A DNA stretch of 64,000 nt, taken from NCBI RefSeq assembly GCF_900454495.1, contig NZ_UGSI01000001.1, positions 2,976,001-3,040,000 on the forward strand, given 5' to 3'. The notes under the pieces were generated by a model. The model ran no database searches. It was not told where the DNA came from and worked only from the letters and a program-made list of their open reading frames with translations. Position 1 is the stretch's first letter, and each line of letters starts with the position of its first letter. The position numbers and the translations under genes were made by a program. This DNA is from Paenibacillus macerans (GTDB lineage Bacteria; Bacillota; Bacilli; Paenibacillales; Paenibacillaceae). Shown in pieces: positions 58,905 to 64,000 of this stretch.

Positions 58905-59720
58905 ATGTGCGAAGCCTTTGAAGTATCCCGAAGCGGCTATTACAAATGGACCCAGCGAAAAGCCAGCAAACGTGAAAAGCGACGTCGCAAGCTGGAGCGG
59001 CGGATCCGTCGTATCTTTCTAGAATCCCGTCGATTATATGGAAGCCCCAAAGTAGCAAAAGAACTGCACAAGCAGGGCATACGAGTGTCCGAGAAAACAG
59101 TCGCTCGGATCATGAAGGAGCTGGGTTTACGTTCTCGCACGGTGAAGAAATACAAGGCCACAACCAACTCGAAGCACAACCTGCCTGTCCAAGAGAACGT
59201 GTTGAACCGCGAGTTTAATCCGTCCGCTCCAAACAAGGCCTGGGTGGCTGATATTACGTATATCCCGACCGATGAGGGTTGGCTATACCTGGCAAGCATC
59301 ATGGACCTGTACAGTCGTAAAATCGTTGGATTTCACATGGATGAGCGAATGACGAAAGAACTCGTGTTAACGGCGCTGGACCGCGCCCACAGCCAGCAGC
59401 GACCGTGCGAAGAGGTTCTGCATCATTCGGATCGCGGCAGCCAGTACGCTTCTCATGACTACCAGGCGCGGCTGCGCACCTACAAGATGAAAGGCAGTAT
59501 GAGCCGCAAAGGGAACTGCTACGATAATGCGTGTATTGAATCGTTCCACAGTGTGCTTAAGAAAGAACTTGTCTACTTGGAGAAGTTCAAAACACGCAAG
59601 CAAGCCAAGAAACGCATTTTTGAATATATTACCTGCTTCTACAATGGAAAACGAATCCATTCCGCGATTGGGTATTCTACGCCCAATGAGTGCGAACGTA
59701 TGTACCGATCTGCCGCATAA
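58905..59720 (+). CDS. IS3-family transposase OrfB (DDE catalytic part)
   Basis: 271 residues. The rve integrase core is intact: first Asp in KAWVADITYIPTDEGWLYLA, second in LHHSDRGSQYAS, Glu in NACIESFHSVLKKEL. An HTH_21 domain precedes it (RRLYGSPKVAKELHKQGIRV). The frame is open upstream to the frameshift site, so it is probably made as OrfAB. The enzyme looks functional. Confidence 0.95.
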   Translation: MCEAFEVSRSGYYKWTQRKASKREKRRRKLERRIRRIFLESRRLYGSPKVAKELHKQGIRVSEKTVARIMKELGLRSRTVKKYKATTNSKHNLPVQENVLNREFNPSAPNKAWVADITYIPTDEGWLYLASIMDLYSRKIVGFHMDERMTKELVLTALDRAHSQQRPCEEVLHHSDRGSQYASHDYQARLRTYKMKGSMSRKGNCYDNACIESFHSVLKKELVYLEKFKTRKQAKKRIFEYITCFYNGKRIHSAIGYSTPNECERMYRSAA

Positions 59721-59744
59721 TTTTCTCGATTCTTTGTGTCTACT

Positions 59745-59963
59745 CTATTGACAGAGGTACAAACTGACGATAAAAACGACGATCATCCAGAACAACTTTA
59801 GCCAAAACGGCGCAGGCAGAGTAAAGGGGAAGCCGCCAATGATAAGCGTGAGTCCAATGATCCAGCCGATATCTTTTATGGTTAGACCAAGAAACTGAAT
59901 ATCCTCACGGATATCCCCCATCATGCTGGCTTGAAGCACTTGTTCCCGGTTTGATTCATCCAA
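59745..59963 (-). pseudogene. PrgI/VirB3-like membrane segment, 5' part of the IS-split gene
   Basis: 72 codons from TTG 59963 (GGGGG upstream), 3 bases after the VirB6-like stop. Two membrane helices (IKDIGWIIGLTLIIGGFPFT, FWLKLFWMIVVFIVSLYL) after a short cytoplasmic start, as in PrgI/TcpE-like proteins. The last codons and the stop are supplied by the IS end. Restored, it would join the 58491 frame as ...FIVSLSGRWLKWPF, giving a PrgI-like plus VirB4-N-like plus MinD-like protein of about 655 residues. Confidence 0.75.
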
Positions 59964-59966
59964 CTT

Positions 59967-62546
59967 TTAATCCCCCTTTCCTTTTTTCCTTTCCTCCGAA
60001 CGCGGCGATTGAGGGCTCGTCTTTGTTGCAGATGCCTGCCGTTTTTCAAACATTTCTTTTTGAAATGCCTCAAAGCTTCCCATATCCAGGCCATCCAGCG
60101 GCGGTGCTCCGTGATCTACCGGCACGCCGTCAATGATGACCTTGATCTGACCACTCTGTGTTCGCCAAAAGGGCTTCCGATCTTTTCGATAATCCTCATA
60201 TGCTTTCATAAAATCTTCTTTGGATTCTTTTTGCACATACACGCAGTTCTGTTTCGGTACCGGTTCTAGCGCCTTTAATAGTTCACTGTATTGTCCCGAT
60301 TTCTCCCAGTCCTGCATCATCGTATCAAGAAAACGAGAACCGCGAGGCAAGTCCAAACGAACACTGGACTTCTGCTTGGACAACATCTTTTCAATATAGG
60401 GTTTGGCCTTTTTCATATGGTCATCCGGGACAAGCAGTTGGACCGGCTGCTGACCCAGGTCCAAAAACTGATTGTTCCCATCTTTGCTCGGAATGATTGC
60501 CCCCTGACTCGATGTCCATTTCAACTCCTTAACCCAAGGTAGTTCACTCTCCCGTTCCATCAACTGGTTATAGACTCTTTGGGCTGTTTTGGCATCCAAA
60601 ATGAGCGGTGAATGAGTATGCAGTTCCTCCTGAATCTTATCCACCACATCCTGCGTCTCCTGATAATCATCGAGGACATGGATAGAGCGATCCTTCAAAT
60701 CCACAAAAACTCCTTCTTTGCCTAACCCTGAGCCCATCTTTTCAACTTGAACGCCAAGGCTTTTCAAGTAATAAAGCACATTCGTCGTTTGATCTGATTC
60801 TCCCGTCACATATAAACCCTTGGAGGTCAAGAATACATTTTCCTTATAACGGGCATCCAAGTTTTTCACCAGCTTTTGCATTTTTGTCCGCTGCTGTGCG
60901 TTCAACGGCATATATTTGGCAGGGGTGAATCCCTGTTCATTGGTCAGAATATCGTGGATATTCGTGGAAGAAGTATCGATTTGCGACAAGCCTAACTCAA
61001 GCTCTGGAACCTCATTGTTGCTAATCGTTCCAGTTTCGGTCGCCCACACGGTCGGTGGTGTATAGGTCACACCCTGCATCGCTTCCGACGCACCCTTGGT
61101 CAGTTTAGACAAAGCCCTTGGGGCCTTTGTACTTCCTTGCTGAGCCTGCATTTTCTTACCGACCTCCTGCATGCGCCGACTCTTTTCTGCCCAGGATAAT
61201 GAGCGCTTTTGCAATCCATTGGCTCCAAATCGCTTGCCAAGCATATTGGCAGCAAGTGAGACACGCTCTCCCCATTGCCCGACGCGTTCCACGACATTCC
61301 CTCCGCCAAGTTGCATCGGATCCTTGATGGCCCTCCATACCGAACGCCAATGGAAGAAATATAGAAATACCAATAGAGCAATCACGGACAGGATCGCAAA
61401 AATGATTGGAGAAACGCCCAGTTCCGCTGCGATTCCAGTACCTGTACCATAGTCTGTCTGCATCCGGACGAAGACACCAAAATGAAGCGCACTAAAGAAC
61501 CCTACGAGTAACGTACGAATGTAAAGGTTTCCGAACCCCGCCAATGTTTCTGTTTTCCCGGTATAGGCGATATATGCGATCCATGCCGGGAAGAAGACAA
61601 CAAGCGCCATGAGGATCAATGTTTTAAACACCGAGACAAGCCAAAGTGGAACAATTACAAACGCCAGATAGGTGACCAACATAAACATGCCGCCTGGAGA
61701 CTGCACAACGACGTTTCCAAGTGACTGCGCTGCATAGACCGAGTCCGTAATCGCGTCTGCGCCTACAATAAAGGCTTTCAAAATTTCCTCGCCGGTGAGT
61801 CCCTGATACGAAATACCGGACGTGCCGATAACCCCTTCAAGCATATTCTGCGTCAGCCAGTTTGCCAGCACATTGAGTATGTTTAGCATGGTTAGGCTAA
61901 AAAAGACGATTGGCAGACAGATCAAAAAAGCTTGCAACAATTTGTTAAGACTCTTTTGCCCCCGTATAACAGAAAAGGTGAGCCAGATGACTCCGAGGAT
62001 CAAAGCAGCCAGTCCTAAAGCCATGACGTAGGACCAACCTTTATAGATCACATCAATCTCTGCAAGTTGCGGAGTAAACAAATAGCTTTTGGCAAAAGCC
62101 CCATAGAGCGGTGCGACGACTTCATCTACGGCCCTTACCGTCAACCCTTCAATCGCGTCGTAAATTAACTTTCCGCTCATCAGGTCCTGAAAGGTCTGAA
62201 GCATATCGTCAATTTTTTTGATCAGTTTTTTAGCCCAGCCAAAGAGTCCCCCTGAATCAGAATCATTGGATTCATCTTCTTCCTCTTCGTCTGGCTTCGG
62301 TGAATCCGAATCATCGGATTCTTCCGGTTCTTCCGGTTCTTCCGGTTTTTCCTGTTTTCCCTCGTCTGGCTCTGGTTTGTCGGTAGGCACCTGGTTACTT
62401 GCTTTAGCAACTGTAGCCGAACTAACAAAATACAACGATGAAGGTGTAGGGGCCGCCTCTGCGGCCCCTACCACTCGAAAAAGAATGAGAACCGTTACGA
62501 TCAGAATAACGGTTCCCCAGCGTATATGCTTTATGATGTTCACCAC
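59967..62546 (-). CDS. VirB6/TrbL-like polytopic conjugation protein
   Basis: 859 residues from a GTG overlapping the previous stop. Signal or membrane helix (TVILIVTVLILFRVVGAAEA), a low-complexity acidic stretch with repeated PEEPEE and DDSDSP (about 55-100), then six or more membrane helices (VMALGLAALILGVIWLTFSV, FLICLPIVFFSLTMLNILNV, IFAILSVIALLVFLYFFHW). A roughly 430-residue cytoplasmic tail follows with no known domain. The build is that of VirB6/ConG-type channel proteins with extended tail. Confidence 0.88.
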   Translation of the reverse strand: MVNIIKHIRWGTVILIVTVLILFRVVGAAEAAPTPSSLYFVSSATVAKASNQVPTDKPEPDEGKQEKPEEPEEPEESDDSDSPKPDEEEEDESNDSDSGGLFGWAKKLIKKIDDMLQTFQDLMSGKLIYDAIEGLTVRAVDEVVAPLYGAFAKSYLFTPQLAEIDVIYKGWSYVMALGLAALILGVIWLTFSVIRGQKSLNKLLQAFLICLPIVFFSLTMLNILNVLANWLTQNMLEGVIGTSGISYQGLTGEEILKAFIVGADAITDSVYAAQSLGNVVVQSPGGMFMLVTYLAFVIVPLWLVSVFKTLILMALVVFFPAWIAYIAYTGKTETLAGFGNLYIRTLLVGFFSALHFGVFVRMQTDYGTGTGIAAELGVSPIIFAILSVIALLVFLYFFHWRSVWRAIKDPMQLGGGNVVERVGQWGERVSLAANMLGKRFGANGLQKRSLSWAEKSRRMQEVGKKMQAQQGSTKAPRALSKLTKGASEAMQGVTYTPPTVWATETGTISNNEVPELELGLSQIDTSSTNIHDILTNEQGFTPAKYMPLNAQQRTKMQKLVKNLDARYKENVFLTSKGLYVTGESDQTTNVLYYLKSLGVQVEKMGSGLGKEGVFVDLKDRSIHVLDDYQETQDVVDKIQEELHTHSPLILDAKTAQRVYNQLMERESELPWVKELKWTSSQGAIIPSKDGNNQFLDLGQQPVQLLVPDDHMKKAKPYIEKMLSKQKSSVRLDLPRGSRFLDTMMQDWEKSGQYSELLKALEPVPKQNCVYVQKESKEDFMKAYEDYRKDRKPFWRTQSGQIKVIIDGVPVDHGAPPLDGLDMGSFEAFQKEMFEKRQASATKTSPQSPRSEERKKGKGD

Positions 62547-62863
62547 CCCAAAAGCGACATAAAGTCAAAAAATCGGCTAATGATCAAAATCACGGAACCG
62601 GAAATAAATAGAAAGATCAATAGCAGACCAAGGAGCAGGTTTTTCCAAACCTTTTTGTTCCGAATTGAATCTTTTCCTGAAGCGACCATTGCGAGAAAAA
62701 CTAGTAATTTATAAAACCAATAGACAAATGCGGCAGTTGACAGTACGGTACCCACGGCACCGATCATAACGAAAACCCAATCCAGCTCACTTAAAACTCC
62801 TGGATCAATGGTATACATTTTTTTTAATTGAGGGATGTATGGGTTGTCTGCATTCGCAATCAT
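62540..62863 (-). CDS. Two- to three-helix membrane protein of the transfer operon
   Basis: 107 residues from ATG 62863 (GGTGATGCT). Helices LDWVFVMIGAVGTVLSTAAF, FYKLLVFLAMVASGKDSIR, LLLGLLLIFLFISGSVILII. It shares the (K/R)...ASGKDSIRNKK... / TSGKSSIKDKAFW pattern with the next upstream protein, so the two are paralogues. Possibly VirB2-like. Confidence 0.77.
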   Translation of the reverse strand: MIANADNPYIPQLKKMYTIDPGVLSELDWVFVMIGAVGTVLSTAAFVYWFYKLLVFLAMVASGKDSIRNKKVWKNLLLGLLLIFLFISGSVILIISRFFDFMSLLGW

Positions 62864-62887
62864 AGCATCACCGCCAAAAAGTCTTTA

Positions 62888-63352
62888 TCAGGAGATTTCC
62901 GTCCGAGCTTCATACACGTCATCCACGGATCGCTCAATTTGGCTCGTCGTTTTGCCATCTCCACCGATATCCTGTTTGTTGGTCCATTCATAAATGTTCC
63001 CCAGAATTTTGAACAAAGCGCCCGAGAACAGTAGAAACAAAATCAAAATTACAACCCCTATTTCCACCCAAAATGCCTTGTCTTTTATGCTGCTCTTACC
63101 ACTCGTAATTTTCGCAATTTTAACAATAATCCGCCAAATCAAAAGTACAAAGGTGGCCGCAAGCAATAGGGATATCACAATCATGATCGGGCTAAAAAGC
63201 CAATCCAGCCCATCTAGCACACTCCACTTCCACTTCATGTAACCTCCGATTTTTTCAACGGGATTCTCCCCGCCCCCTTCTTCCGCAAATGCCAGAACCG
63301 GAAACAAAAAGACGCTCATCATCATGAAGAGCGTCAGAAGGTACTTTTTCAT
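62888..63352 (-). CDS. Secretory-signal membrane protein, paralogue of its neighbour
   Basis: About 154 residues from ATG 63352 (AAAGGA, spacing 8). Cleavable signal (LLTLFMMMSVFLFPVLAFAE), then helices IMIVISLLLAATFVLLIWRI and WVEIGVVILILFLLFSGALF, connected by KITSGKSSIKDKAFW. The signal plus two hydrophobic helices resembles VirB2/TrbC-type pilin precursors of type IV secretion; assignment tentative. Confidence 0.78.
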   Translation of the reverse strand: MKKYLLTLFMMMSVFLFPVLAFAEEGGGENPVEKIGGYMKWKWSVLDGLDWLFSPIMIVISLLLAATFVLLIWRIIVKIAKITSGKSSIKDKAFWVEIGVVILILFLLFSGALFKILGNIYEWTNKQDIGGDGKTTSQIERSVDDVYEARTEIS

Positions 63353-63368
63353 ATATTTCATCCTTTCA

Positions 63369-64000
63369 TTAAAAAACAAAGTGATTTTGAAACATCAGCA
63401 TCGCCCAAATCAAAAGGCTACATCCCCAACATACTCGTGCGATCCATCGCTCCGCTGATCCACCATTGTGAAACCAATGGAGAGCAATTTTAAGCTTAGG
63501 TAATAGTAAGGAATGAATTCCCTCGCTGCCAAAAACATCTCCTGCCAGATGCGCCCACCAACCTAACACAAAGCCGAAGGCCAGCGCATAAATCAGTTCC
63601 GGTTGTTGAGTTGAAAAACTAAGAAGGCCGACAGACAGGACTGCAGCAAATTCCGGGGTATGGATCACTCCGCGATGGCTGACTAATGGCAAAACTAAAA
63701 AAGCAAAGCCGGCAAACGCTGTGATCCAATGCAGATCATATATGGCATAACCGCTTAGCAATAATGCACCAATCCCGATAAGGACCAGACTTCTAAGTCT
63801 AGCCAAAAGCCAGCTCAAAACAGCTGCACCTAACCACAAGGGAGCACTTCGACTCCATTCACCGAGAGTTGATGAAGCATTCCCAACATATGAAAGAAGC
63901 ATGAAAACAAGCCCCACGACGCCAAAAAACACCGACATTGACCTTAATAAATGCCGGTACTTTGCTGGAAATTGGATATGTTTGCTGGCTGTACTGGTTT
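63369..64000 (-). CDS. DUF457/YdjM-like membrane-bound metal-dependent hydrolase (partial)
   Basis: A polytopic protein with VLPLVSHRGVIHTPEFAAVL and FVLGWWAHLAGDVFGSEGIH, the His/Asp pattern of the YdjM/DUF457 family. The family may be phospholipase-like; the activity here is unknown. An ATG occurs at 63938, but the frame stays open through the window edge with natural-looking sequence (SKHIQFPAKYRHLLRS), so the true start is probably outside. First visible gene of the transfer operon. Confidence 0.72.
   Translation of the reverse strand, partial: TSTASKHIQFPAKYRHLLRSMSVFFGVVGLVFMLLSYVGNASSTLGEWSRSAPLWLGAAVLSWLLARLRSLVLIGIGALLLSGYAIYDLHWITAFAGFAFLVLPLVSHRGVIHTPEFAAVLSVGLLSFSTQQPELIYALAFGFVLGWWAHLAGDVFGSEGIHSLLLPKLKIALHWFHNGGSAERWIARVCWGCSLLIWAMLMFQNHFVF

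Larger units (their letters stand above)
58496..59759 (+). mobile_element. IS3-family insertion sequence (IS150-like)
   Basis: About 1264 bases with orfA and orfB overlapping in the typical IS3 layout. The direct repeat CAAACTG occurs at 58489-58495 and 59760-59766, symmetric to the inner inverted motif GTAGACA...CGAGAA / TTCTCGA...TGTCTAC. The outermost ends match poorly, so exact borders are approximate. A slippery A6G (58818-58824) can give the -1 frameshifted OrfAB transposase. It is inserted in a transfer gene. Confidence 0.9.

Noticed and set aside
1..64000. CRISPR arrays, rRNA or tRNA genes
   Set aside because: No regularly spaced long repeats and no tRNA-like cloverleaf sequences were noticed; the only tRNA-linked element is the tyrosine T-box.

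Overview
The window looks like a chromosomal segment of a Paenibacillus-type, endospore-forming Firmicute. Supporting signs are GlpP-controlled glp genes with a CcpA cre site, a tyrosyl T-box leader, a cotJC remnant, and S-layer (SLH) and copper-amine-oxidase-N secreted proteins. The left third is ordinary chromosome with several broken genes. The rest is a patchwork of mobile DNA that ends in a large conjugative module.

1-16 kb, chromosome: a MOSC protein (cut by the window edge), a LysR stub, hemL, an ABC transporter fused and truncated by deletion, and a sensor kinase with two lipoproteins and a frameshifted response regulator. Then come a TetR regulator with a palindromic operator, tyrS behind its T-box, an isoprenylcysteine-methyltransferase-like protein, and the glycerol regulon glpP, glpF, glpK, glpD. 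The glp promoter overlaps a perfect cre site. Two GlpP-type leader terminators precede glpF and glpD, and a MITE-like repeat separates glpF from glpK. A 5'-truncated cotJC marks the end of this part.

16-31.5 kb, accessory DNA: phage debris, a DUF4238 protein and a membrane protein with coiled-coil tail. Next is a run of one full and two tail-only copies of a tyrosine recombinase alternating with small cargo genes, one of them a frameshifted nuclease/helicase. Then an ATP-dependent DNA ligase with a duplicated 5' end, a second recombinase, a SIR2 protein likely to be antiviral, and a toxSAS-Panacea toxin-antitoxin pair.

31.5-64 kb, conjugative element, almost all on the minus strand: regulators (RHH, Bro-N, MerR-like), a SprT-like metalloprotein behind two identical-arm palindromes, a type I toxin locus and a PemK-like toxin. 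Surface proteins follow (a 1388-residue SLH/FN3 protein, a CARDB protein, a copper-amine-oxidase-N protein). A complete Tad-like pilus set is present: prepilin peptidase, CpaB, pilin-like proteins, TadC, TadB, and TadA with an N-terminal MinD-like domain. A Gram-positive type IV secretion set lies next to it: FtsK-type coupling protein, M23/lysozyme-like wall hydrolase, VirB4, VirB6-like and several small membrane proteins. An IS3-family element splits one transfer gene. No relaxase is visible; it may lie beyond the right edge. The most unusual feature is the coexistence of a Tad pilus machine and a conjugation machine in one Gram-positive element, together with surface adhesins that could assist mating contact.
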